From Mycobacterium deserti (GTDB taxonomy: Bacteria > Actinomycetota > Actinomycetes > Mycobacteriales > Mycobacteriaceae): 64,000 nt of DNA. A model generated the notes under the pieces. That model worked only from the letters and a program-made list of their open reading frames with translations. It was not told the origin of the DNA and ran no database searches. Of the stretch, positions 26,035-34,504 are shown one piece after another; within the stretch, counting starts at the first letter, position 1; the number at the start of each line of letters is the position of its first letter. The translations under genes and the position numbers were made by a program. The DNA is taken from the NCBI RefSeq assembly GCF_025345615.1, contig NZ_JAODWD010000005.1, positions 496,001-560,000 on the forward strand, read 5' to 3'.

Positions 26035-27231
26035 TTAAAAGGCGGTCAGGACCATGCACCCCGCGATCGGGCCGCCGCCGGCCGCGGCAACCGCCACCTC
26101 GGGCCGTCGCGACACTTGACGCTGGCCGGCCTGGCCCCGCAATTGCAGGCACGCCTCGTGCAACAGCCAGTAGCCGTGCATTCGCCCGGCAGACAACTGG
26201 CCACCGTAGGTATTGAGCGGTAGCGACCCGTCGAGCGCGATCCGCGTCGCCCCTTCGACGAACGGGCCGCTCTCGCCGTCGCCGCAGAAGCCCAACGCCT
26301 CCAACCACGCGAACGTGAGATAGGTGAAGCCGTCGTAGAGTTCGGCGACGTCGACATCCGTGGGCTTGAGATCGGTACGCGACCACATCTCTGCCGCCGC
26401 TTCGCTCGACGCCATCTTCGGGAAATCGTCGCGATGGAACCACCCTCCCGAACCGTATGCGCCGCCGATCGCCTCCACCTTCACCGCCGGATTCGGGCAG
26501 TCCACCGCGAAGTCGGCATGCGAAACCACAAGTGCCACCGATCCGTCCACCGGCACATCGCAGTCGAATAGGCCGAACGGCGTCGAGATCGGGCGCGCCG
26601 AAAGATAGTCGTCCATGGTCATCGGTTCACGGAACGCCGCCCGCGGATTGAGGGCGGCGTTGCGTCGGCTGTTGAGAGCCAACCAGCCCAGGTGTTCCTT
26701 CGTCGTCCCGTAGAGCGCCATATGGCGCTGAGCGTGCATCGCCAGCCAATTGGCCGCCGAGTACGAATGGGCGGACAGCAGTTCTTCGATGTCGGCGAAC
26801 GGCGCGAGCTTCCTGCGCGTTCCAGGACGCCGAGGTTCGACGGGCGGGTTCGCCAAGGGGTTGAGCATCGGCGAGGCGGGCGCGTCCGTCATTGCTCCGC
26901 CCAGCATCTGCACTGTGCGGTAGACCAGTACGTGCCGGGCTCGTCGTTGCGACACGGAGTGAAAGGCCGACATGACGGGCGTCAGCACGCCGCCGGTGCC
27001 GAACCCGAACGTCTGCTCGGGCATACGGATGCCCAGCGCCTGACTGACCTCCTCGGGCGGTGTGTCGCCGAAGGTCAGAATCGCATCGATGTCGTCGGTG
27101 GTGAGGCCGGCGTCCGCGATCGCCGCGCGCGCGGCGTCGGTCGTCAGCTCCAAACCCGGGACCCCCAAGCGGCGACCTATCCGGGAGATTCCGAGGCCGC
27201 TGATGATCGCGTCCTTCTCGAAGTAACTCAT
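26035..27231 (-). CDS. thiolase-like lipid-transfer/aldolase protein (Ltp2-like)
   Basis: 398 residues of the SCP2-thiolase superfamily. The normal nucleophilic Cys is absent (the segment reads FGTGGVLTPVMSA), and the late YDGFTYLTFAWLEALGFCG motif and LPLNTYGGQLSAGRMHG are those of Ltp2-type retro-aldolases that cleave 17- or 22-hydroxyacyl-CoAs together with a DUF35 partner. A DUF35 gene starts 48 bases away on the other strand and is the probable partner. ATG 27231 heads the seven-gene operon. An aldolase role is inference from family and neighbour. Confidence 0.85.
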   Translation of the reverse strand: MSYFEKDAIISGLGISRIGRRLGVPGLELTTDAARAAIADAGLTTDDIDAILTFGDTPPEEVSQALGIRMPEQTFGFGTGGVLTPVMSAFHSVSQRRARHVLVYRTVQMLGGAMTDAPASPMLNPLANPPVEPRRPGTRRKLAPFADIEELLSAHSYSAANWLAMHAQRHMALYGTTKEHLGWLALNSRRNAALNPRAAFREPMTMDDYLSARPISTPFGLFDCDVPVDGSVALVVSHADFAVDCPNPAVKVEAIGGAYGSGGWFHRDDFPKMASSEAAAEMWSRTDLKPTDVDVAELYDGFTYLTFAWLEALGFCGDGESGPFVEGATRIALDGSLPLNTYGGQLSAGRMHGYWLLHEACLQLRGQAGQRQVSRRPEVAVAAAGGGPIAGCMVLTAF

Positions 27232-27279
27232 CGGCGACCACCGGTTCCATCTCGCGTCTTGGGGTGAAAGTCTATTTTT

Positions 27280-27726
27280 ATGATCATGGCAGACGACGCC
27301 TCGCAGGCCATTCCAAAACGGATGCTGCCACCGCTCTCCACCGAGAACCGCCCATTCTGGACAGGTGGCGCCGACGGACTGTTACTGATACAGCAGTGCA
27401 CCGAGTGCGCGCTGTGGGTGAGCCCTCCGGCGGCGGATTGTCCGGACTGCGGAGCCACACTCGCTGCGCGCCCAGTGTCCGGTAGGGCAGAGGTGCTGAC
27501 CTATACGGTCAACCACCAACCCTTCAACCCCGCCGTCCCGGTGCCGTACGTCATCGCGATCGTCAAACTGGACGAGCAGGCTGATCTGCGAATCGCGACG
27601 AATATCGTTGACTGCGAGCCTGATTCGATTCATGTCGGGATGAAGGTGCACGTCCGATTCGAGAGACACGAGCTCGAGGACGAAAGCGTGTTCGTTCCCG
27701 TTTTCGCACCACGTATCGAGGCGTGA
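27280..27726 (+). CDS. DUF35 OB-fold zinc-ribbon protein (aldolase partner)
   Basis: 148 residues. A zinc ribbon with Cys40, Cys43, Cys54 and Cys57 is followed by an OB-fold (YTVNHQPFNP, PYVIAIVKLDEQ). Family knowledge: DUF35 domains bind the acyl-CoA and dock onto thiolase-like partners such as Ltp2. It is divergent from, and 48 bases away from, the Ltp2-like gene, so both are probably expressed together. Start could be ATG 27280 or ATG 27286; GGGGTGAAAG lies upstream. It converges on the R2lox gene. Confidence 0.87.
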   Translation: MIMADDASQAIPKRMLPPLSTENRPFWTGGADGLLLIQQCTECALWVSPPAADCPDCGATLAARPVSGRAEVLTYTVNHQPFNPAVPVPYVIAIVKLDEQADLRIATNIVDCEPDSIHVGMKVHVRFERHELEDESVFVPVFAPRIEA

Positions 27727-27732
27727 TCCGAG

Positions 27733-28671
27733 CTAGGCGGTGGCCAGCGCGTGCCGATCCTCGTCGGCGAAGGTGTCCTCCAGGTGCAGCGGAGAGTAGT
27801 CGACGTCGATCTCGCTCAGCGGCCTGCCGCGCGCACTGCCGATCGTGCCGAACCGGCGCATGCCCTTGTCGGTCGCGTACTGCGCGAACTCGTCCTGGTC
27901 GAAGTCGAACGGCGCGCCGTCTGGGTAGAGGGCGAAGGTGTCGTCGTTGTTGGCCAGCACCAACGGGATCAACTCGTTCATCCGGGTCTCGAACACCGCC
28001 CAGTTGGCGTCGTCGGCGGCCACGTGGCGACGGCAGGTGAACGTGCCCCACGCCATGTGGCGTCGTTCGTCGTCGCCGATGCGCCGGATCAACTCCTGCA
28101 TTCCGGGCAGAATGCCGCGCTCCACGCAGATCTTGTTCCAGGCGTAGTAGCCGGTGAGCGCCATCATGCCCTCGATCACGTGGTTGTACGTGACCGAGGC
28201 GCGGACCTGGGCGATGGGCGACGGGTCCGACGCCAAGGCCCCGAGGGACTCCGGAAGCTCCTCATAGAAGATCTGCCGGTAGGCCGGCAGTGGGTCGAGG
28301 TAACCGTGCAGATCGTCGGTGAGGCCCACCGCGTCGAGCCACATCCGAAACACCTGAGTGTGCTTGGCCTCCTCGAACGCGAACTGCGTCAGATACATCT
28401 CGTCGCCAAGTCGTCCCTCGGCGCGCATCGCCGCCATGAACGGTTGGATGTCCTGAGTCACTGCCTCCTCGCCGGCGATGAACTGCGCGCACAACCGGGT
28501 GGCCGAGTCGCGCTCCCGCTCGGACAGCCCTTCCCAGTCGGCCCTGTCCCGCGAGAAGTCGATGTCGGCGGGGTCCCAGAATTTCGCGTTGCCCCCGGCG
28601 AAGAGTCGTAGCGGCAGGCTGTCCCAATTGAGTCCGCCCGCGCCGAGCGAGCCGAGTCGTGTTCGCGTCAT
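27733..28671 (-). CDS. R2-like ligand-binding oxidase (R2lox)
   Basis: 312 residues, full length and apparently orthologous to M. tuberculosis Rv0233. All diagnostic residues are present at the family numbering: metal ligands Glu68, Glu101, His104, Glu167, Glu202, His205, and the Val71-Tyr162 pair that forms the ether cross-link. Family knowledge: a heterodinuclear Mn/Fe site in a ferritin-like helical bundle, with a long-chain fatty-acid-like ligand in a hydrophobic pocket; it is an oxidase, not a ribonucleotide reductase subunit. ATG 28671 is chosen because the protein then begins TRTRLGSLGAGGLNW like the family. It is divergent from the flavoprotein gene with a short palindrome between them. 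Confidence 0.93.
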   Translation of the reverse strand: MTRTRLGSLGAGGLNWDSLPLRLFAGGNAKFWDPADIDFSRDRADWEGLSERERDSATRLCAQFIAGEEAVTQDIQPFMAAMRAEGRLGDEMYLTQFAFEEAKHTQVFRMWLDAVGLTDDLHGYLDPLPAYRQIFYEELPESLGALASDPSPIAQVRASVTYNHVIEGMMALTGYYAWNKICVERGILPGMQELIRRIGDDERRHMAWGTFTCRRHVAADDANWAVFETRMNELIPLVLANNDDTFALYPDGAPFDFDQDEFAQYATDKGMRRFGTIGSARGRPLSEIDVDYSPLHLEDTFADEDRHALATA

Positions 28672-28687
28672 GGCGCCGACTCTAATG

Positions 28688-28705
28688 TGACTCACTTCAC
28701 AGTCA
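28688..28705. promoter_or_regulatory. Inverted repeat between R2lox and flavoprotein genes
   Basis: TGACT and AGTCA arms with an 8-base spacer, 17 bases before the R2lox start and 53 before the flavoprotein start. Candidate operator for the divergent pair; short arms keep confidence low. Confidence 0.35.
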
Positions 28706-28757
28706 ATGGGAGCGGCGATTCACTTCCGCGGAGCGGGCCGGTGCTTAGGGTGCCGCT

Positions 28758-30290
28758 ATGGCGGACGAAACGGTGGACGTGCTGGTCGCCGGCTCCGCCG
28801 GAGCGCTCGCCGGCGCCTATACCGCTGCGCGCGAGGGACTTTCTGTGGCGCTCGTCGAAGCGACCGACCAGTTTGGCGGCACGTTCGCCTACTCCGGCGG
28901 CGGCGGCATGTGGTACCCCTGCAACCCGGTACTGGCCCGCGCAGGCTGCGACGACACGATCGACGACGCGCTGCGCTACTACCGCGCGGTCGTCGGCGAG
29001 CGCACACCGGCTGACCTCCAGGAAACGTATGTGCGAGGCGGTGCAGCGCTCATCGCTTACCTCGAACACGACGAGCACTTCGCGTTCAAGATCCTGCCGT
29101 GGCCGGACTACTACAGTTCGGTCGCCGGGGCACGTAACGACGGCCTGCGCCATATCGTCTCGAAGGCGGTGCCCGACAGCCGGCTTGGCCGGTTCCAGGG
29201 ACTGGTCCGCGGACCGCTGGACCACGAGCGCCTCGGCGCTGCGAAGCCCGATCTGCTCACCGGCGGCCGGGCTCTCGTCGGGCGGTTCCTTGCCGCGATG
29301 GCAGACAACCCTCGTGTGGCGGCATACCTCGAAACCAGTTTGGTCGAACTCGTTGTCGACGACGGCCGGGTCGTCGGGGCCGTGGTGGAGCACGACGGGA
29401 GGCGGCGTTCGATCTCCGCGCGTCGTGGTGTCCTGCTGGCAGCCGGCGGCTTCGAGCACAGCACTGAGATGCGTGAGCAGTTCGGCGTCCCCGGTCGGGC
29501 GCTCGACACCATGGGTGCGCCAGGCAACGTCGGCCTGGCGCACCGGGCGGCGCTCGCTGTCGGCGCGAGTACCGACCTCATGGACCAGGCCTGGTGGTCA
29601 CCTGGGCTGATCCATCCCGACGGACGCGCAGCGTTTGCCCTGTGTTTCACCGGCGGCATCTTCGTCGACAAAGCGGGCCACCGGTTCGTCAACGAGTCGG
29701 CGCCCTACGACCGGCTGGGACGCGAGATTCTGCGCGCCATGAGCGAGGGTTGCGTCGGCACGCGGTACTGGATGGTCTACGACAGCCGAAGCGGTGAGCA
29801 ACCGCCGGTGATGGCGACCAATGTGTCCTTCTCGGCGACCGCCGAATACGAGGCGGCGCGCCTGTGGGTCCACGCCGACACGATCGCCGGGCTCGCAGGC
29901 GAGATCGGCGTTCCCCCTGGCGATCTCGAAGAAACCGTGCATCGATTCAACGAGTTCGCGCGGCGCGGCGACGACGAGGACTTCGGACGGGGTCGCGAGC
30001 ATTTCGACCGGGCTTTCACCGGTGGTCAGTCACCGCTGGTGCCGATCGACACGCCGCCCTACCGCGCGGCCGCGTTCGGGCTGTCGGACCTGGGCACCAA
30101 GGGTGGGCTACGCACCGACGTCGACGCTCGCGTGCTCGATGAGAACGATCAGCCGATCGACGGCCTCTACGCCGCGGGCAACACGATGGCCGCGGTGTCC
30201 GGCCAGACCTATCCGGGCGGGGGCAACCCCATCGGGGCATCGCTGCTGTTCAGTCACCTCGCGGCGCTGCACATGGCGCGGGCGAGGTAA
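28758..30290 (+). CDS. FAD-binding dehydrogenase, KstD/fumarate-reductase-like
   Basis: 510 residues. The N-terminal dinucleotide motif is VLVAGSAGALAGAYTA, then EATDQFGGTFAYSGGGG; the C-terminal FAD loop is GLYAAGNTMAA followed by SGQTYPGGGNPIGASL. This is the layout of 3-ketosteroid dehydrogenases and related flavin-dependent ene dehydrogenases/reductases (FAD_binding_2). The TYPGGGNPIG segment is closer to Delta4-5alpha- or general KstD-like proteins than to classical KstD1, so the ring position cannot be told. ATG 28758. It stands alone, divergent from R2lox and convergent with the ADH gene. Confidence 0.87.
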   Translation: MADETVDVLVAGSAGALAGAYTAAREGLSVALVEATDQFGGTFAYSGGGGMWYPCNPVLARAGCDDTIDDALRYYRAVVGERTPADLQETYVRGGAALIAYLEHDEHFAFKILPWPDYYSSVAGARNDGLRHIVSKAVPDSRLGRFQGLVRGPLDHERLGAAKPDLLTGGRALVGRFLAAMADNPRVAAYLETSLVELVVDDGRVVGAVVEHDGRRRSISARRGVLLAAGGFEHSTEMREQFGVPGRALDTMGAPGNVGLAHRAALAVGASTDLMDQAWWSPGLIHPDGRAAFALCFTGGIFVDKAGHRFVNESAPYDRLGREILRAMSEGCVGTRYWMVYDSRSGEQPPVMATNVSFSATAEYEAARLWVHADTIAGLAGEIGVPPGDLEETVHRFNEFARRGDDEDFGRGREHFDRAFTGGQSPLVPIDTPPYRAAAFGLSDLGTKGGLRTDVDARVLDENDQPIDGLYAAGNTMAAVSGQTYPGGGNPIGASLLFSHLAALHMARAR

Positions 30291-30297
30291 CGCTTCG

Positions 30298-31461
30298 TCA
30301 CTCGAACGCGATCACGCCGCGGATGTTACTTCCCGAGCGAAGATCCTTCATTGCCTCATTGATGTCGTCCAGCTTGTATCTCTGCGTGACGAGCTCGTCG
30401 AGTTTCAGCGTGCCCGCCTCGTACATCGAAAGCAGCCGCGGCATGGCTTCGCGCGGGTTCATTTCACCGTAGAGCACGCCTTTGAGCGTCTTACAGGACG
30501 AAACCATGTCGGGCAGGATCAGCGGCACCATGAGGTCACTGACCTTGGCCATGCCGGTCAGTACACACGTTCCGCCCTTGCGCAGGAGCATCATCGCCAC
30601 CATGACCAGATCCGGTGGGACCACGCCGGGTGTCAGCACGACACGGTCGGCCATCACACCCCAGGTGATCTCCTTGACGACTTCCAGCGCCGCGCCCGCG
30701 TCAACGGCGGTGTGCGTGGCGCCGAAGACGGGTGCGATCTCGCGTTTGAACTCGTTGGGGTCGACGGCCACGATGTGCTTGGCGCCTGCCGCTTTGGCGC
30801 CTTGCACGGCGTTCATGCCGATACCGCCGACGCCGACGACGACGACGGTGTCACCGACCTCGGTACCGGCCGCCACCGATCCCGAGCCGAATCCCGTTGT
30901 CACACCGCAGGAAACGAGCGACGCAGCCTCCAACGGAATCCAGTCATGAATTTTCACCAGAGACCGCTCCGATGCGACGACATATTCGGAGAAGGTGCCG
31001 ACTTGCATCATCGCCATCAGATCCTCGTCGCCGAGGTGGCGCCGACGGGTGCCGTCGGTGGTCATCGCCTTGCTGTAGATGTCAGCACCGACGTCGCAGA
31101 GGTATGTATGTCCTGTCGCGCACCAGCGGCAGTCACCACACGACGGAAAGAACGAGATGGCGACGTGATCCCCGGGTTTGAGCGTCTTGACCTCGGGGCC
31201 AACCTCCTCGACGACACCGGAGCCCTCGTGTCCACCGAGCATGGGGAACCACTCGGGCACCGGCACGCCGGAGGCCCGCATCATCTCCTCCATCTCCGGA
31301 CTGGGCACACTGTCGCCGGTGTAGAAATGCTCGTCAGAGTGGCATATGCCCGCGTAGGCCATCTTCACGAGCACCTCGCCGGCGTGCGGCGGGTCGAGTT
31401 CGACCTCGGTCACCTCCCAGTCGATGCCGACGCCGCGCAGCACTGCCGCTTTCGACTTCAT
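30298..31461 (-). CDS. NDMA-dependent (mycofactocin-type) zinc alcohol dehydrogenase
   Basis: 387 residues of the MDR family. Catalytic zinc ligands lie in GICHSDEH and GGHEGSG; the structural zinc site is CGDCRWCATGHTYLC; the coenzyme motif is VVVGVGGIGMNAVQGA. The KSKAAVLRGVGIDWEVTEVE opening and the long insert (MEEMMRASGVPVPEWFPML) match the branch that holds NAD(H) tightly and is linked to mycofactocin. ATG 31461 overlaps the stop of the aldehyde dehydrogenase (ATGA). With that enzyme it would turn a primary alcohol into an acid. Confidence 0.92.
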   Translation of the reverse strand: MKSKAAVLRGVGIDWEVTEVELDPPHAGEVLVKMAYAGICHSDEHFYTGDSVPSPEMEEMMRASGVPVPEWFPMLGGHEGSGVVEEVGPEVKTLKPGDHVAISFFPSCGDCRWCATGHTYLCDVGADIYSKAMTTDGTRRRHLGDEDLMAMMQVGTFSEYVVASERSLVKIHDWIPLEAASLVSCGVTTGFGSGSVAAGTEVGDTVVVVGVGGIGMNAVQGAKAAGAKHIVAVDPNEFKREIAPVFGATHTAVDAGAALEVVKEITWGVMADRVVLTPGVVPPDLVMVAMMLLRKGGTCVLTGMAKVSDLMVPLILPDMVSSCKTLKGVLYGEMNPREAMPRLLSMYEAGTLKLDELVTQRYKLDDINEAMKDLRSGSNIRGVIAFE

Positions 31462-32933
31462 CGCGACTCCTTCGGCCAGCCCACGGTCTTGGTTTCCGTG
31501 AAGATCTCGAGTCCCTCGATACCGCACTGGCGGCCGATGCCCGACTGCTTGTAGCCGCCGAACGGTGCATCCGCGCCGTACCACAACCCGCCGTTGATAC
31601 CCAAGGTGCCGGTACGGATCCGGCTCGCCACAGCCTTGGCCCGATCGAGGTCACTGGCGAACACGACACCCGACAAGCCGTAGATGGAATCGTTTGCGAT
31701 CCGCACCGCCTCGTCGTCGTCGTCGAACCCGATGACCGACAACACCGGACCGAAAATCTCCTCCTGCGCGATCGTCATCCGGTTGTCGACATCTGCGAAA
31801 ACTGTTGGCTCGACGAAGAATCCCTTCACCAACTGGCTGGGCACATTGCCACCGGTGACCAGCCGCGCACCTTCCTGTCTGCCCTTCTCGATGTAGCCCA
31901 TCACACGGTCCTGCTGGCGTTTGGACACCTGAGGGCCCTGCAGCACGGAGGGATCGGTGGGGTCGCCGTATTTGTTCTTCTCCATCGCCACCTTGGCGAT
32001 CTCCACCGCCTCGGCGTAGCGGGAATTCGGAACCAGCAGGCGGGTCGGCATCGCACAACCCTGACCCGCGTGCATAGAGATGAACGCGCTACCGCCAACG
32101 GATGCGCTGATGTCACCGTCGTCGTCGAGCACCAGGTACACCGACTTGCCGCCGAGTTCCAGGAACGTCGGCTTCACGGTGTCGGCGGCCGCCTTCATGA
32201 TGCGCCGCCCGGTCGCCGTGGACCCGGTGAACGCCACCATGTCGACCAGAGGTGACGTCGACAGCACCTCGCCGACCAGGTGGTCCGAAGAGGTGACGAT
32301 GTTGATGACGCCGGGCGGGATGTCGGTCTGCTCGGCGACGATCCGGCCGATGCGGGTCGCGTTCCACGGCGTGTCGGGCGCGGGCTTGAGCACCATCGTG
32401 TTGCCCATGGCCAGAATCGGCCCGATCTTGTTGAGGATGATCTCGAACGGGAAGTTCCACGGCGTGACGACCCCGACGACGCCAACGGGTTCCTTCCACA
32501 CTTCGCGTTCGGCCAGCATGCCCATGCCGAAGGCGTCCTTGTCGGGAAGCTGGCGCTTCCAGGCGAATTGGTCGATCATGTCGGCCGGCCAACTGAGTGC
32601 TTCCTTGAGCGGCACGTCGAGCTGTGGCCCGTAGGTGCTCAGCAGCGGGCACCCGGCCTCCGCGATGAGCTCGCTGCGGATCTCCTCGCGTTCGGCCTCC
32701 AGGGCCGCTTGCAGTTGGCGCAGGCCGGCGGCTCGGGCCTCGGGATCTCGGGACCAATCGGTGTGGTCGAAGGCATGCCGGGCCGCTGCGACCGCACGTT
32801 CCATATCGGCGCGGGTGCCGTCGGCGGTGCCGCCGAGCACCTCCTCGGTCGCCGGGTTGATGTTGTCGAACTGGCGGCCCGTTTCGGATTCGACGAGCTT
32901 GCCGTCGATGAGCATGCGCGATTCGTGTGTCAC
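31458..32933 (-). CDS. aldehyde dehydrogenase
   Basis: 491 residues, normal length. Catalytic Cys293 lies in GQGCAMP; the general-base segment is LELGGKS; the coenzyme segment is FTGSTATGRRI and the early PWNFPFEI is intact. It oxidises an aldehyde to the acid with NAD(P). ATG 32933 is 10 bases after the SDR stop; the ADH gene overlaps its end. The three genes SDR-ALDH-ADH form one operon preceded by a palindrome of the regulon motif at 33,799. Confidence 0.93.
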   Translation of the reverse strand: MTHESRMLIDGKLVESETGRQFDNINPATEEVLGGTADGTRADMERAVAAARHAFDHTDWSRDPEARAAGLRQLQAALEAEREEIRSELIAEAGCPLLSTYGPQLDVPLKEALSWPADMIDQFAWKRQLPDKDAFGMGMLAEREVWKEPVGVVGVVTPWNFPFEIILNKIGPILAMGNTMVLKPAPDTPWNATRIGRIVAEQTDIPPGVINIVTSSDHLVGEVLSTSPLVDMVAFTGSTATGRRIMKAAADTVKPTFLELGGKSVYLVLDDDGDISASVGGSAFISMHAGQGCAMPTRLLVPNSRYAEAVEIAKVAMEKNKYGDPTDPSVLQGPQVSKRQQDRVMGYIEKGRQEGARLVTGGNVPSQLVKGFFVEPTVFADVDNRMTIAQEEIFGPVLSVIGFDDDDEAVRIANDSIYGLSGVVFASDLDRAKAVASRIRTGTLGINGGLWYGADAPFGGYKQSGIGRQCGIEGLEIFTETKTVGWPKESR

Positions 32934-32943
32934 CGAAATTCCT

Positions 32944-33732
32944 TCACCCCTGTCGAAGTTCGGCCACCGCGCCGGACGGTCGAGGAGCCAATGTCAGGTA
33001 GGGAATGAAACTGCTATTCCCGCAGGCGAGTACGGAGTGCACCGTCTCGACGAGATGCTCGGCCTCGACGAGGCCGCCCCGCATGTAGCCATGCTCCATC
33101 CAGTACCGGATCGCGTTCTCCATCGCTTCGGGGTCCCAGGTCTTGTTGAACTCGGTCTGGGAATCACCTTCACCGCCGAAGCAGTCCCCGACCGCGAGTC
33201 GGGTGAAGCCGATGTTGGGGTGCTCGATGCGCCACGCCTCGACGAGCTTGTCCAGGGCCGCCTTGGACACCGCGTAGGCGCCGAGGAGCGGCCATGGCGC
33301 GGAGTATGACGCGCTCAATGACGATAGGTAGACCGCCGAACCGGAAGCCGCGGCCAGGTGAGGTGCGGCCGCCGCGGTAATCAGGGAGGCGCCGGTGACG
33401 TTGGTGGCGAACAGCTTTTCCCACTGCTCGGCGGTCACGTCGGTGAGCGGCGCGAGCACGCCGACACCGGTGGTATAGACGAGTGCGTCCAGGCCGCCGA
33501 AGTCTTCGGCGACCTCTGCCATGGCCCGCTGGCAGGCATCGCTGTCGGTGACGTCGCACGCGACCGCTGCCGCGCCGTTGCCCGCTGCCTTCGCGGCGTT
33601 GACCAGACGATCATGACGTCTTGCAAGGAAGGCGACGCGCGCTCCCCTTTTTGCCAATCCCATTCCGATGCAGCGGCCCAGGCCCGCGGACGCTCCGACG
33701 ACGGCTACTCGCGGTGGCGGCGCATCTGGCAT
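32944..33732 (-). CDS. SDR family oxidoreductase
   Basis: 262 residues. Cofactor motif GASAGLGRCIG and catalytic Tyr-x3-Lys in YAVSKAALD are present; the usual NNAG is replaced by YTTGVG. It is a close paralogue of the SDR at 43.3 kb, sharing the SKAALDxxxxxWRxEHP block. ATG 33732 follows AAGGAGAT at good distance. First gene of the SDR-ALDH-ADH operon, 66 bases downstream of a GGAAAC-TAAG-ATTTCC palindrome. Probably acts on an alcohol or ketone of the same pathway. Confidence 0.87.
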   Translation of the reverse strand: MPDAPPPRVAVVGASAGLGRCIGMGLAKRGARVAFLARRHDRLVNAAKAAGNGAAAVACDVTDSDACQRAMAEVAEDFGGLDALVYTTGVGVLAPLTDVTAEQWEKLFATNVTGASLITAAAAPHLAAASGSAVYLSSLSASYSAPWPLLGAYAVSKAALDKLVEAWRIEHPNIGFTRLAVGDCFGGEGDSQTEFNKTWDPEAMENAIRYWMEHGYMRGGLVEAEHLVETVHSVLACGNSSFIPYLTLAPRPSGAVAELRQG

Positions 33733-33798
33733 CAGATCTCCTTGGGAAGAGGGCGAAGACACATTATCAGATTGAGAGAAGAGTAATAATCAGAAAGC

Positions 33799-33814
33799 GG
33801 AAACTAAGATTTCC
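33799..33814. promoter_or_regulatory. Regulon palindrome, site 1
   Basis: GGAAAC-TAAG-ATTTCC, 66 bases upstream of the SDR-ALDH-ADH operon. It matches the GRRAAY-N4-RTTYYC pattern recurring through the island and is nearly identical over 18 bases to the site at 35,680. Confidence 0.65.
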
Positions 33815-33852
33815 GTATGGGTAGCGGCAACGGACTGATGCTGGGCAAAGCG

Positions 33853-34485
33853 TCACGGCCTTAGTACTTTTCGGGGTTCTGTGGCGAAGCTGAGCAGCAG
33901 CCGGTCGAGTATTTTCGCCGCTCGACCACGAGCCCGGCCCGGGCTTTTGGCATGCGCCACCAGAACCGCGCCCTCCTCGAGCGCCGCGACCAGCATGTGC
34001 GTCAGCTCGACAACGGGCAGGTCGTCGATGATGCCCTCAGCGATGGCATTGCGAACCATCTCGTTGATCAGCGCGATGCTGTTGCCCTCCTGGATCGCGC
34101 GCAGTGTCTGCCAGCCCAACACGACAGGGCCGTCGAGCAGCATGATGCGCTGCACCTCGGGCTCCAACGCCGACTCGAGGAAACCGTGAAGCCCGGCGCA
34201 AAGCCGCTCCCAGGAGTCCGCACCGGGCGGTGGCGAGGCCAACGACCGCAAGGTGAGGTCGCGCTCGACCTCTTCGAATACCGCTCGGAAAAGCTCGGCT
34301 TTGTCCTTGAAGTGGTGATAGAAAGCGCCGCGGGTGCCGACACCCGACGTGGTGACCAGATCGCCGATGCTGGTGTTGAAGTAGCCCTTCTCCACAAACA
34401 AGGTGCGGCCGGCTTCGATGAGGTCGCGCCGGGTCCGGTCGCCGCGAGCCCGCCGCTCGGAGTCCGTGCCGCCACGATTGGCCAT
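33853..34485 (-). CDS. TetR family transcriptional regulator
   Basis: 210 residues. Helix-turn-helix at about 20-66: DLIEAGRTLFVEKGYFNTSI followed by TTSGVGTRGAFYHHFKDKAEL. The C-terminal half matches the TetR_C region with the MLLDGPVVLGW motif seen in many TetR proteins. It is 19 bases downstream of a DapB-like gene on the same strand, so the two share a transcript. Near-identical palindromes lie upstream of that transcript (35,680) and beyond its end (33,799), which makes this protein a strong candidate to bind them and autoregulate. Confidence 0.9.
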   Translation of the reverse strand: MANRGGTDSERRARGDRTRRDLIEAGRTLFVEKGYFNTSIGDLVTTSGVGTRGAFYHHFKDKAELFRAVFEEVERDLTLRSLASPPPGADSWERLCAGLHGFLESALEPEVQRIMLLDGPVVLGWQTLRAIQEGNSIALINEMVRNAIAEGIIDDLPVVELTHMLVAALEEGAVLVAHAKSPGRARGRAAKILDRLLLSFATEPRKVLRP

Positions 34486-34504
34486 GGTCGCATCGTAGCA
34501 ACAT

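Noticed and set aside
27262..27280. GTGAAA-GTCT-ATTTTT upstream of the DUF35 gene as a regulon palindrome
   Set aside because: Three mismatches to the pattern and no symmetry beyond A/T richness.
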